Of a stretch of 64,000 nt of DNA, positions 1 to 11,344 are shown piece after piece. Origin of the DNA: Synaphobranchus kaupii (Eukaryota > Chordata > Actinopteri > Anguilliformes > Synaphobranchidae); contig CM056383.1 in the NCBI GenBank assembly GCA_029718625.1, positions 69,714,919-69,778,918 of the forward strand, read 5' to 3'. Numbering within the stretch: position 1 is the first letter of the stretch; each line of letters starts with the position of its first letter. A model generated the notes under the pieces. The model saw only the letters and a program-made list of their open reading frames with translations, was not told the origin of the DNA and did no database searches. Both the position numbers and the translations under genes were made by a program.

Positions 1-3000
1 TGACCTCTGTCCCCTCCCCTCACAAGCGGAAGAGAGAGGAGCAGTCGTCAGACGATGAGGTGGAGGTGGTGGAGGAATGGAGGGTCCCTGCGGTGGAGAG
101 GAGCACACCGCCGAACCCGGAACCGCCGAACACCGTACCCTCGAACCCCTCGTTATCCGCCTCGCCCCCTGTACACGTGTCCGTCATCAAGACGCCCGCT
201 GGACCGTTAGCGTCAGACAGCGAACGAGCCGAAGGAGAGGTCTGCATCTGACCATGTGTTTACTGTTGGTCTCTGTTTGACTGTGTTTACTGTTGGTCTC
301 TGTTTGACTGTGTTTACTGTTGGTCTCTGTTTCACTGTGTTTACTGTTGGTCTCTGTTTCACTGTGTTTACTGTTGGTCTCTGTTTCACTGTGTTTACTG
401 TTGGTCTCTGTACAGCTATGTTGAGTGTTAGTCTTATTGACTGTTCATCACTGTACGGCTGTGTTGAGTGTTAGTTTCTGTAGTGTTGATCATTAGTCTT
501 ATTGAGCGTAGGGGAGCTCGGAACATCATACGCTCAAATAGACATATTTTTCCTACTGGGCCATGCTTTAGGGATACGGTCCCTGGTCTCTGGAATGCTA
601 AAGCTCGTCTGTCTCCTCATTCCAGCTCCAGGCTGCAGGAGAAGAGACCGGAACATCTCCCAACTCAGGAGCGGCCCACCCTCTCCTGCTACTGTCCCAA
701 ACCGACTCAGGTAACATTCCCCACACAGGTAACATGCCTCACACAGGTACTCACACAGATAACATGTCCCACACAGGTAACATTCCTCACACAGGTAACA
801 TGCCTTATACAGGTAACATGCCCCACACAGGTAACATGCCCTGCACAGGTAACATGCCTCACACAGGTACTCACACAGATAACATGTCCCACACAGGTAA
901 CATTCTCCACACAGGTAACATGCCCCACACAGGTAACATGCCTCACACAGGTACTCACACAGATAACATGTCCCACACAGGTAACATTCTCCACACAGGT
1001 AACATTCCCCACACAGGTAACATGCCTCACACAGGTAACATGTCCCACACAGGTAACATTCCCCACACAGGTAACATGCCTCACACAGGTACTCACACAG
1101 ATAACATGCCCCACACAGGTAACATTCCCCACACAGGTAACATGCCTCATACAGGTAACATGCCCCACACAGGTAACATTCCCCACACAGGTAACATGCC
1201 TCATACAGGTAACATGCCCCACACAGGTAACATTCCCCACACAGGTAACATGCCTCATACAGGTAACATTCCCCACACAGGTAACATGCCACATACAGGT
1301 AACATTCCCCACACAGGTAACATGCCTCATACAGGTAAGATTCTCCACACAGGTAACATGCCTCATACAGGTAACATGCCCCACACAGGTAACATTCCCC
1401 ACACAGGTAACATGCCTCATACAGGTAACATTCCCCACACAGGTAACATGCCTCATACAGGTAACATGCCCCACACAGGTAACATGCCTCATACAGGTAA
1501 GATTCTCCACACAGGTAACATGCCTCATACAGGTAACATGCCCCACACAGGTAACATTCCCCACACAGGTAACATGCCTCATACAGGTAACATTCCCCAC
1601 ACAGGTAACATGCCTCATACAGGTAACATGCCCCACACAGGTAACATGCCTCATACAGGTAAGATTCTCCACACAGGTGACATGCCTCATACAGGTAAGA
1701 TTCTCCACACAGGTAACATGCCTCATACAGGTAACATGCCCCACACAGGTAACATTCCCCACACAGGTAACATGCCTCATACAGGTAACATTCCCCACAC
1801 AGGTAACATGCCTCATACAGGTAACATGCCCCACACAGGTAACATGCCTCATACAGGTAACATTCCCCACACAGGTAACATGCCTCATACAGGTAACATG
1901 CCCCACACAGGTAACATGCCTCATACAGGTAAGATTCTCCACACAGGTGACATGCCTCATACAGGTAAGATTCCCCACACAGGTAACATGCCTCATACAG
2001 GTAACATGCCCCACACAGGTAACATGCCTCATACAGGTAAGATTCTCCACACAGGTAACATGCCTCATACAGGTAAGATTCTCCACACAGGTAACATGCC
2101 TCATACAGGTAACATGCCCCACACAGGTAACATTCCCCACACAGGTAACATGCCTCATACAGGTAACATGCCCCACACAGGTAACATGCCTCATACAGGT
2201 AAGATTCTCCACACAGGTAACATGCCTCATACAGGTAACATTCCCCACACAGGTAACATGCCTCATACAGGTAACATTCCCCACACAGGTAACATGCCTC
2301 ATACAGGTAACATGCCCCACACAGGTAACATGCCTCATACAGGTAAGATTCTCCACACAGGTAACATGCCTCATACAGGTAAGGGCGGCTGGCACATTGT
2401 TTAATCAGGGTGTTTCATGCTCATTTTCTCTACGTTTCAGATGCAGAAAACGGCAAGTGGGAGGGCAAAGAGGAGGAGCCAGGGCTGAACTCAGAGTGGG
2501 CGTGGCTCGGGGAGGGTGGAGAGAGAGACGGGGGTTCGGGGGTCGGGTGTCACACTGGAGCTGACGAGGAACACCTGTACTACCTGGATGCAACAGAGGA
2601 GGGCAATGTGGGGAGGTTCCTTAATGTGAGCATTAAAAACCTGGACCCACCTTCACTATTACTACAACAGCTGTGCACCTACTCCACTGTTACAACAACA
2701 CTACAACAGCTGTGCACCTACTCCACTGTTACAACAACACTACAACAGCTGTGCACCTACTCCACTGTTACAACAATACTACAACAGCTGTGCACCTACT
2801 CCACTGTTACAACAACACTACAACAGCTGTGCACCTACTCCACTGTTACAACAATACTACAACAGCTGTGCACCTACTCCACTGTTACAACAACACTACA
2901 ACAGCTGTGCACCTACTCCACTGTTACAACAATACTACAACAGATGTGCACCTACTCCACTGTTACAACAATACTACAACAGCTGTGCACCTACTCCACT

Positions 3001-6000
3001 GTTACAACAACACTACAACAGCTGTGCACCTACTCCACTGTTACAACAATACTACAACAGCTGTGCACCTACTCCACTGTTACAACAACACTACAACAGC
3101 TGTGCACCTACTCCACTGTTACAACAATACTACAACAGCTGTGCACCTACTCCACTGTTACAACAACACTACAACAGCTGTGCACCTACTCCACTGTTAC
3201 AACAATACTACAACAGCTGTGCACCTACTCCACTGTTACAACAACACTACAACAGCTGTGCACCTACTCCACTGTTACAACAATACTACAACAGATGTGC
3301 ACCTACTCCACTGTTACAACAATACTACAACAGCTGTGCACCTACTCCACTGTTACAACAACACTACAACAGCTGTGCACCTACTCCACTGTTACAACAA
3401 CACTACAACAGCTGTGCACCTACTCCACTGTTACAACAACACTACAACAGATGTGCACCTACTCCACTGTTACAACAACACTACAACAGCTGTGCACCTA
3501 CTCCACTGTTACAACAATACTACAACAGATGTGCACCTACTCCACTGTTACAACAACACTACAACAGCTGTGCACCTACTCCACTGTTACAACAATACTA
3601 CAACAGATGTGCACCTACTCCACTGTTACAACAACACTACAACAGCTGTGCACCTACTCCACTGTTACAACAACACTACAACAGCTATATAACTACTCCA
3701 CTGTTACAACAACACTACAACAGCTGTGCACCTACTCCACTGTTACAACAATACTACAACAGCTGTGCACCTACTCCACTGTTACAACAATACTACAACA
3801 GCTGTGCACCTACTCCACTGTTACAACAATACTACAACAGCTATATAACTCCTCCACTGTTACAACACTACAACAGCTATATAACTACTCCACTGTTACA
3901 ACAACACTACACCAGCTCTATAACTACTCCACTGTTACAACAACACTACAACAGCTATATAACTCCTCCACTGTTACAACAACACTACAACAGCTGTGCA
4001 CCTACTCCACTGTTACAACAACACTACAACAGCTATATAACTACTCCACTGTTACAACAACACTACAACAGCTATATAACTCCTCCACTGTTACAACAAC
4101 ACTAAAACAGCTGTGCACCTACTCCACTGTTACAACAACACTACAACTGCTGTGCACCTACTCCACTGTTACAACAACACTACAACAGCTATATAACTAC
4201 TCCACTGTTACAACAACACTACAACAGCTATATAACTCCTCCACTGTTACAACAACAATACAACAGCTATATAACTCCTCCACTGTTACAAAAACACTAC
4301 AACAGCTATATAACTCCTCCACTGTTACAACAACACTACAACAGCTATATAACTACTCCACTGTTACAACAACACTACAACAGCTATATAACTACTCCAC
4401 TGTTACAGCAACACTACACCAGCTCTATAACTACTCCACTGTTACAACAACACTACAACAGCTATATAACTCATCCACTGGTACAACAACACTACAACAG
4501 CTATATAACTACTCTACTGTTACAACAATACTACAACAGATGTGCACCTACTCCACTGTTACAACAACACTACAACAGCTATATAACTACTCCACTGTTA
4601 CAACAACATTACAACAGCTATATAACTCCTCCGCTGTTACAACAACACTACAACAGCTATATAACTACTCCACTGTTACAGCAACACTACACCAGCTCTA
4701 TAACTACTCCACTGTTACAACAACACTACAACAGCTATATAACTCATCCACTGGTACAACAAGACTACAACAGCTATATAACTACTCCACTGTTACAACA
4801 ACACTACAACACCTATATAACTACTCAACTGTTGCAACAACACTGCAACAGCTGTGCACCTACTCCACTGTTACAACAACACTACAACAGCTATATAACT
4901 ACTCCACTGTTACAACAACACTACAACAGCTATATAACTCCTCCACTGTTACAACAACAATACAACAGCTATATAACTCCTCCACTGTTACAAAAACACT
5001 ACAACAGCTATATAACTCCTCCACTGTTACAACAACACTACAACAGCTATATAACTACTCCACTGTTACAACAACACTACAACAGCTATATAACTACTCC
5101 ACTGTTACAGCAACACTACACCAGCTCTATAACTACTCCACTGTTACAACAACACTACAACAGCTATATAACTCATCCACTGGTACAACAACACTACAAC
5201 AGCTATATAACTACTCTACTGTTACAACAATACTACAACAGATGTGCACCTACTCCACTGTTACAACAACACTACAACAGCTATATAACTACTCCACTGT
5301 TACAACAACATTACAACAGCTATATAACTCCTCCGCTGTTACAACAACACTACAACAGCTATATAACTACTCCACTGTTACAGCAACACTACACCAGCTC
5401 TATAACTACTCCACTGTTACAACAACACTACAACAGCTATATAACTCATCTACTGGTACAACAAGACTACAACAGCTATATAACTACTCCACTGTTACAA
5501 CAACACTACAACACCTATATAACTACTCAACTGTTGCAACAACACTGCAACAGCTGTGCACCTACTCCACTGTTACAACAACACTACAACAGCTGTGCAC
5601 CTACTCCACTGTTACAACAACACTACAACAGATGTGCACCTACTCCACTGTTACAACAACACTACAACAGCTGTGCACCTACTCCACTGTTACAACAATA
5701 CTACAACAGATGTGCACCTACTCCACTGTTACAACAACACTACAACAGCTGTGCACCTACTCCACTGTTACAACAATACTACAACAGATGTGCACCTACT
5801 CCACTGTTACAACACACCAGCTCTACACCAACTGTATACCTGACTCACTGTTTCAGAACAGCACACATACCCTCTATGCCAGCTCTACACTTGCATTCTG
5901 CATCTGGGTGTGCTGACCTCTGACCTTTCTATGTGTGACCTTTGACCTCCAGCACAGCTGCTGTCCAAACCTCTTTGTGCAGAATGTCTTCATGGACTCC

Positions 6001-7950
6001 CACCACCGTGACTTTCCCACGGTAGCCTTCTTCACCAGCAGGTACGAGCCACCCCCACCCCCACCCCCCCTTACCACCTATCCCTATCAATGACCTCACC
6101 CCCTATCAATGACCTCACCCCCCCTATCAATGACCTCACCCCCCTATCAATGACCTCACCCCCCTATCAATGACCTCACCCCCCCTATCAATGACCTCAC
6201 CCCCTATCAATGACCTCACCCCCCCTATCAATGACCTCACCCCCCCTATAAGTGATCTCACCCCCTTATCAATGACCTCACCCCCCTATCAATGACCTCA
6301 CCCCCCTATCAATGACCTCACCCCCCCTATCAATGACCTCACCCCCCCTATAAGTGACCTCACCCCCTATCAATGACCTCACCCCCATATCAATGACCTC
6401 ACCCCCCCTATCAATGACCTCACCCCCCCTATCAATGACCTCACCCCCTATCAATGACCTCACCCCCCCTATCAATGACCTCACCCCCCCTATAAGTGAT
6501 CTCACCCCCTTATCAATGACCTCACCCCCCTATCAATGACCTCACCCCCCTATCAATGACCTCACCCCCCCTATCAATGACCTCACCCCCCCTATAAGTG
6601 ACCTCACCCCCTATCAATGACCTCACCCCCCTATCAATGACCTCACCCCCCCCTATAAGTGACCTCACCCCCTATCAATGACCTCACCCCCATATCAATG
6701 ACCTCACCCCCCCTATCAATGACCTCACCCCCTATCAATGACCTCACCCCCATCCCCCCCTTACCACCTATCCCTATCAATGACCTCACCCCCCCTATCA
6801 ATGACCTCACTCCCTCACCCCCCATCTCTGGCTTCATGTTGCTGTTGATGTCGGTCACGTTTCTCCAGCAGATAGCTGTAGGTGATATTGGCACACCATG
6901 CCTCAAAATGCCATTGCTGCTCTTGCCAATATTTTGATTTCATTTTTAATTTTACCCTATGATGAATATTGCTGGGAGAAAACGTGACTCATAGTGACTG
7001 CTGTGGTTATTTTGAGGCCCCATTTGCGGGTATTCTTTTCCAACAGCTATTAATTCAAGCTTCACGCGTCTGTGGTAAGCCAACATTAGATTATTTTATC
7101 AAAAGTGTAACAGGTATTTCCACTACTGCAATCTGCATTTTCCTCCTCAATACAGCTGATTAAAAGTGAAAAGCCGCTATGGAGCCGTACAGCCGGGAGA
7201 TCAAAGCTGTAGAAGCAAACATTTCTGAGCTCTTCATACTTTATATCCTACATTTAGTGAAAGACCTGGTGCTTCTGTCGTGTGGCTGCACAGGGGTTTG
7301 CCCCATGTTGTGTGGACGCACAGGGGTTTGCCCCATGTTGTGTGGCTGCACAGGGGTTTGCCCCATGTTGTGTGGATGCACAGGGGTTCAGGGGTTACAT
7401 TCCTTCTGGGTCAGCAGCACACAGGTGTTCCAGGTGTACAGTCTGCACTCCAGTTGCAATATATATTTTTAAAGCTAATATCCTCAAATGAAGTTATTGC
7501 TCACGTTAAATTGCACACCATGAAATTACACTAAAGATTAGTGGACTAAGTCACAATTAGCCAAAATGTACCCCCTAATCTTGTGTTTGGAACTCAGCCA
7601 AGCAGACAAAAACATTAATGGCGATGAAATACCTGCACACCCCCGTTAGATGCATGGCCACCCTGTCTGTCCTCTCAGTGTGTGTAAGGCCTGGACGTTC
7701 CTTACTGTAGTAGGAAATGGCTCAACTGAATGCTGAAGAGGAGCCAAAATGGTGTCCTGTTGTTAAGCTGTTCCCACCCTCTCAGTCCACGGCCGTGGGT
7801 TTAATGTCAGATTGGTCCTTGTTGTGTTGCAGGCCGGTGCCCGCTGGAACAGAGCTGACCTGGAACTACTCGTACGACCCAGGAAGTGTTCCGGAACAGG
7901 AAGTGCCATGTCAGTGTGGCTGTGATAAATGCCAGGGATCTCTGATCTGA
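1..7950 (+). CDS. setdb1: SETDB1-type histone H3K9 methyltransferase, 3' part (five exons, 5' end outside the window)
   Basis: Exons: 1-239 (already open at the window edge, codons from 3), 626-710, 2441-2625, 5953-6041 and 7833-7950 with TGA stop. Splice phases agree at every junction (0, 1, 0, 2). The first two exons encode an acidic, low-complexity stretch ([19 protein letters not shown]), the expected insertion that bifurcates the SET domain. The third ends in [16 protein letters not shown] and the fourth begins [13 protein letters not shown], so the SET cofactor motif N-HSC is split by an intron. The fourth continues to [11 protein letters not shown]; the last reads [19 protein letters not shown] and ends with a post-SET zinc cluster, CQCGCDKC. 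Known role of the family: nuclear, SAM-dependent trimethylation of H3K9 for silencing of retroelements and genes. The pre-SET, MBD and Tudor domains lie upstream of this window. Donor 239|240 (GAG|GTCTGC) is weak, so the first junction is the least certain. I cannot decide between the setdb1a and setdb1b paralogues. Confidence 0.9.
240..411 (+). repeat. 27-bp minisatellite starting at a setdb1 5' splice site
   Basis: Regular units start at 269, 296, 323, 350, 377 and 404, each beginning GTCTCTGTTTGACTGTG or its TTCAC variant. The stretch 240-268 is a 29-bp degenerate first unit beginning GTCTGC, the predicted intron start, so the array appears to begin at the exon boundary. Confidence 0.85.
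711..2382 (+). repeat. 18-bp minisatellite filling the second visible setdb1 intron
   Basis: About 92 units of the type GTAACATGCCTCACACAG, with a few 12-bp partial units (GTACTCACACAG). Variants are GTAACATTCC, GTAAGATTCT (about a dozen) and GTGACATGCC. The array starts at the exon 626-710 donor and runs to within 60 bp of the next exon, so it forms nearly the whole intron. Variants recur in a higher-order pattern of several units. Each unit carries a CAG|GTAACA donor-like junction. The long open frames across it follow from 18 being a multiple of three. Confidence 0.97.
2655..5820 (+). repeat. 39-bp minisatellite in the setdb1 intron that splits the SET motif
   Basis: About 81 units built around CTACAACAGCTGTGCACC and TACTCCACTGTTACAAC. 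Two subfamilies alternate: GTGCACCTAC (2660-3690 and 5550-5810) and ATATAACTCC/ATATAACTAC (3690-5550). A block of 18 units (702 bp) is itself duplicated: rare variants near 4811 recur at 5513. Since 39 is a multiple of three all forward frames stay long; the frame of exon 2441-2625 stays open to the stop at 5914-5916. Confidence 0.97.
6060..6825 (+). repeat. 20-21-bp C-rich minisatellite in the last setdb1 intron
   Basis: Roughly 36 units of TATCAATGACCTCACCCCCC with variable C-tract length and rarer TATAAGTGACCTC and TATAAGTGATCTC variants. Blocks of variants recur about 243 bp apart. The lead-in CCTTACCACCTATCCC near 6068 is repeated near 6762, so the array start has been copied to its end. 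It begins some 20 bp after the donor at 6041|6042. Confidence 0.95.
7280..7392 (+). repeat. 30-bp tandem repeat, about four copies
   Basis: Units of the form CACAGGGGTTTGCCCCATG plus TGTGTGGCTG, in the last setdb1 intron. GGGGTTTGCCCC inside each unit is an imperfect palindrome. No gene is apparent in 6830-7832. Confidence 0.9.
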
Positions 7951-8851
7951 AGAGGCACAGTTCCACACAGCCACAGAACTAACATCCCTGTGTTCCGCAC
8001 AGCCACAGAATTAACATCCCTGTGTTCCGCACAGCCACGGAATTAACCTCCCTGTGTTCCGCACAGCCACGGAATTAACCTCCCTGTGTCCCTGTGTTCC
8101 GCACAGCCACAGAATTAACATCCCTGTGTTCCGCACAGGCACGGAATTAACCTCCCTGTGTCCCTGTGTTCCGCACAGCCACAGAATTAACATCCCTGTG
8201 TTCCGCACAGCCACAGAATTAACCTCCCTGTGTTCCGCACAGCCACTGAATTAACCTCCCTGTGTTCCGCACAGCCACTGAATTAACCTCCCCGTGTTCC
8301 TGTGTTCCACACAGCCCCTGCATCAATGCCCTGTGCTGAGCACAATGACTACATCAAACACAACCACACACTCGAAGCAGTGTTTCCATCCACTCAATAA
8401 CCACTGTGTCCTACATACCCCCCCTTGGCCCCAACATCCCTCAGCCCCGATACTGTGTGGATGGGTTGAATGGCACTTGAGGATGTTTTTCTATTATCAT
8501 TGTGAAGCCGTGCGGGTTTATGGCACAGGATCTGTGGCATGCGTCTGATTCAGTGGCCTGAGTGCTGTGCTGGAGTACGCCTCCTTTTACCCAAACAATT
8601 TTATTTACGGTAATTCAAGAACCCGTAAGGACAACATTCGGTTATCTGTACTTTGATTTGATTTAGTGGACGCAGTGATCTGCAGTTTTATTGGCTGTTA
8701 TGATCATGTTGTTTATAAAGGTTTCAACAATCCTGCTGCCCATTGGTGGACCGCAGAAGTGCTCTGTGACAGCTTGCTTGGAAATAACGCCGTACAAAAG
8801 ACTCGTTGATTGAGAAGATTCTTTTTTTTTAAATGTCACTTTTGCAATAAA
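7951..8851 (+). other. setdb1: setdb1 3' untranslated region with poly(A) signal
   Basis: No coding exon follows the TGA ending at 7950. A canonical AATAAA lies at 8846-8851, and further A-rich AATAAT/AATAAA-like sequence at 8930-8950 could serve as an alternative signal. The first third of the UTR is a 30-bp tandem repeat (annotated separately). The true cleavage site is not visible from sequence alone. Confidence 0.55.
7968..8310 (+). repeat. 30-bp tandem repeat in the setdb1 3'UTR
   Basis: About ten units containing TGTTCCGCACAGCCAC followed by GAATTAACCTCCC, starting some 18 bp after the setdb1 stop codon. It would be transcribed as part of the mature mRNA. Confidence 0.9.
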
Positions 8852-9082
8852 CATTTCCTGGATTTGTTTCAAGCTTGCCCAAGACATGGTCCATTATATA
8901 TGTCAATTCTGTGAGAAGGATGAATTTATAAAATTAATAATAAAAAAAAATTAAGTGCTAATGCTGCTAACTGATTGACTTGGACTCATACGGTTTTGCC
9001 ATAAAAAACACATTGGATTTAACATATGTGGTAAATGTCTAACATGTTTGTTTGAGACAATCCCAGCATTGTGTTAAAGGCT

Positions 9083-9192
9083 CATAACACAGAGCTTTAG
9101 ACCGGGCTTGTGGTTTTGTGGAAGAGCCGGATCTTTAGACCGGGCCTGTGGTTTTGTGGAAGAGCCGGATCTTTAGACCGGGCCTGTGGTTT
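9083..9192 (+). repeat. 41-bp tandem repeat, about 2.5 copies
   Basis: Units contain CTTTAGACCGGGCCTGTGG then TTTTGTGGAAGAGCCGG. It lies just downstream of the likely setdb1 transcript end. The rest of 8852-9290 shows no gene. Confidence 0.85.
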
Positions 9193-9289
9193 TGCATTGG
9201 GCATCACCATCCTAATGCTGCTGTCATTTCAGTCAAAAACACAAATCTGCCATGTTAGGCATGTTTATGTCTAACCTTGATACACGTAT

Positions 9290-10376
9290 ACCTGGCTTAG
9301 ATAAGATCTATAGGAGAGACTGTTAGCTTTCAGACATATACCTGGCTTAGATGAGATCTATAGGAGAGTCTGTTAACTTTCAGACCTATACCTGGCTTAG
9401 ATGAGATCTATAGGAGAGACTGTTAGCTTTCAGACATATACCTGGCTTAGATGAGATCTATAGGAGAGACTGTTAGCTTTCAGACATATACCTGGCTTAG
9501 ATAAGATCTATAGGAGAGACTGTTAGCTTTCAGACATATACCTGGCTTAGATAAGATCTATAGGAGAGACTGTTAGCTTTCAGACCTATACCTGGCTTAG
9601 ATAAGATCTATAGGAGTGACTTAGCTTTCAGACGTATACCTGGCTTAGATAAGATCTATAGGAGTGACTTAGCTTTCAGACCTATACCTGGCTTAGATAA
9701 GGTCTATAGGAGAGACTGTTAGCTTTCAGACATATACCTGGCTTAGATAAGATCTATAGGAGAGTCTGTTAACTTTCAGACCTATACCTGGCTTAGATGA
9801 GATCTATAGGAGAGACTGTTAGCTTTCAGACATATACCTGGCTTAGATGAGATCTATAGGAGAGACTGTTAGCTTTCAGACATATACCTGGCTTAGATAA
9901 GATCTATAGGAGAGACTGTTAGCTTTCAGACATATACCTGGCTTAGATCAGATCTATAGGAGAGACTGTTTGCTTTCAGACCTATACCTGGCTTAGATAA
10001 TATCTATAGGAGTGACTTAGCTTTCAGACGTATACCTGGCTTAGATAAGATCTATAGGAGTGACTTAGCTTTCAGACCTATACCTGGCTTAGATAAGGTC
10101 TATAGGAGGGACTGTTAGCTTTCAGACATATACCTGGCTTAGATAAGATCTATAGGAGAGACCGTTAACTTTCAGACTTATACCTGGCTTAGATGAGATC
10201 TATAGGAGGGACTGTTAGCTTTCAGACATATATCTGGCTTAGATAAGATCTATAGGAGAGACTGTTAGCTTTCAGACTTATACCTGGCTTCGATAAGATC
10301 TATAGGAGAGACTGTTAGCTTTCAGACTTATACCTGGCTTAGATAATATCTATAGGAGAGACTGTTAGCTTTCAGT
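9290..10376 (+). repeat. 50-bp minisatellite
   Basis: About 22 units built on CCTGGCTTAGATAAGATC and TATAGGAGAGACTGTTAGC, with a shorter variant (GGAGTGACTTAGC) that drops four bases. Blocks such as the short-variant pair near 9610-9680 and 10005-10070 recur, indicating multi-unit duplication. Units abut directly without unique spacers. Confidence 0.95.
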
Positions 10377-10439
10377 TTCTGCAGCAAGGAAAACACGACT
10401 GTCTCACCAGTGTGGTCTGACTTCCGCAGAGACAGGTGC

Positions 10440-10563
10440 TACCACACACACTGTTTCGTACTCCCTCTCACACAGTCTCTCTGTCTCACACACACACACA
10501 CACTCTCTTACTCCCTCTTGCATAGTGTCTCTCTCTCTCTCTTCCTCGCTCGCTCTCTCTCTC

Positions 10564-10596
<33 letters not shown>

Positions 10597-10600
10597 CTCT
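10440..10600 (+). repeat. Compound CA/CT microsatellite
   Basis: Mixed (CA)n and (CT)n tracts with interruptions, immediately after the 50-bp array. No gene is seen in 10377-11286 apart from possible promoter motifs at 11065-11096. Confidence 0.85.
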
Positions 10601-11064
10601 CCCGCATACGCTCAGCCTGCTGTTATTATACAGAGTGCTCCTGAGTGTATTTTAATAGGGACTGGTATTTAGCGTTCAGTTCTGGATTTGTGCTAAACTC
10701 TAGTCGTAACCTCGGCGATGGTGTCCTTAGCGATGGGACAGTGAGAGCCTTTTCTGCGAGTGTTTATGGTTTATGAGGGAATACCGATGGCGTCCCAACC
10801 CTGGACCTTTCGTCCTCTCGCCACTGATCTGAGGACAATTCCAGGGCACAGCTGGTGAGGTCACATGACTCACCAGTATTGGACCAACTGGATCATGTTT
10901 CATGGGTTCCACACTGGTGTTCTCTCTGCCCCACCGCACCACCCCCCCCCCCCCCCAAAACCCCCACCCCAGGTGATATTATGGTTCAGAATGTGGGGCA
11001 GTGTTAGCGGGATACCCGCACGGAGCACAGAACAGTTAGCAGGTGGAGCTGTGGAGCCGTGCCA

Positions 11065-11096
11065 CTTCCTGTCAGCAGGTGAAGCCACTTCCTGTG
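11065..11096 (+). promoter_or_regulatory. Paired ETS-type motifs upstream of a candidate first exon
   Basis: Two copies of GCCACTTCCTGT (core TTCC, the ETS-family binding core) lie at about 11059 and 11083, some 200 bp upstream of the ATG at 11287. Duplicated ETS sites are common in TATA-less lymphoid promoters. The regulatory role is inference only. Confidence 0.25.
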
Positions 11097-11184
11097 AGGC
11101 AATATGTGGGCGTGGAGCCAAGAGCTACAGAGTTTGAGCTATCACTCACTCTAAGCAATTGCTAGAGGAACCCAACCAACGTGA

Positions 11185-11186
<2 letters not shown>

Positions 11187-11215
<29 letters not shown>
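11187..11215 (+). repeat. (GA)n microsatellite
   Basis: Uninterrupted alternating GA just upstream of the candidate exon. A similar GA tract lies at 11640-11670. Confidence 0.85.
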
Positions 11216-11221
<6 letters not shown>

Positions 11222-11286
11222 GAAGAGAACAAACAAGAGGACCAGAGAGAGAAGAGGGAGAGAGGTAGAAGTGGAAAAGGACAGAG

Positions 11287-11344
11287 ATGGATTTACAGAG
11301 CGCAGGTGTAGTGGTGTTCCTGGCGTCTTCGATCGCATCTACAG
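11287..11344 (+). CDS. Candidate signal-peptide first exon, possibly cd247 (CD3 zeta)
   Basis: ATG at 11287 opens 19 codons reading MDLQSAGVVVFLASSIAST, with a hydrophobic core like a cleaved signal peptide. A strong donor (ACAG|GTAAGA) follows at 11344|11345, in phase 1. It is on the + strand beyond the 3' end of pou2f1, where cd247 is expected if the human 1q24 order is kept. I searched by eye for the zeta transmembrane exon and ITAM exons between 11345 and 26337 and found none; they could lie in the 500-N gap or be absent. It could also be a chance short open frame. The symbol is left blank for that reason. Confidence 0.3.

Noticed and set aside
468..2564. A 698-codon open frame of [12 protein letters not shown] repeats
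   Set aside because: It arises from the 18-bp array having a length divisible by three. Its frame is not that of the setdb1 exons, and the opposite strand is open too (562 codons).
2410..5916. A 1168-codon open frame of Thr/Gln/Leu 13-residue repeats
   Set aside because: It is exon 2441-2625 read through into a 39-bp intronic array. The real continuation (HSCCPNLF) is the exon at 5953. Kept only as an observation.
8663..8887. A 74-codon minus-strand frame downstream of setdb1
   Set aside because: No similarity, no splice signals, and it overlaps the setdb1 3'UTR and poly(A) signal.
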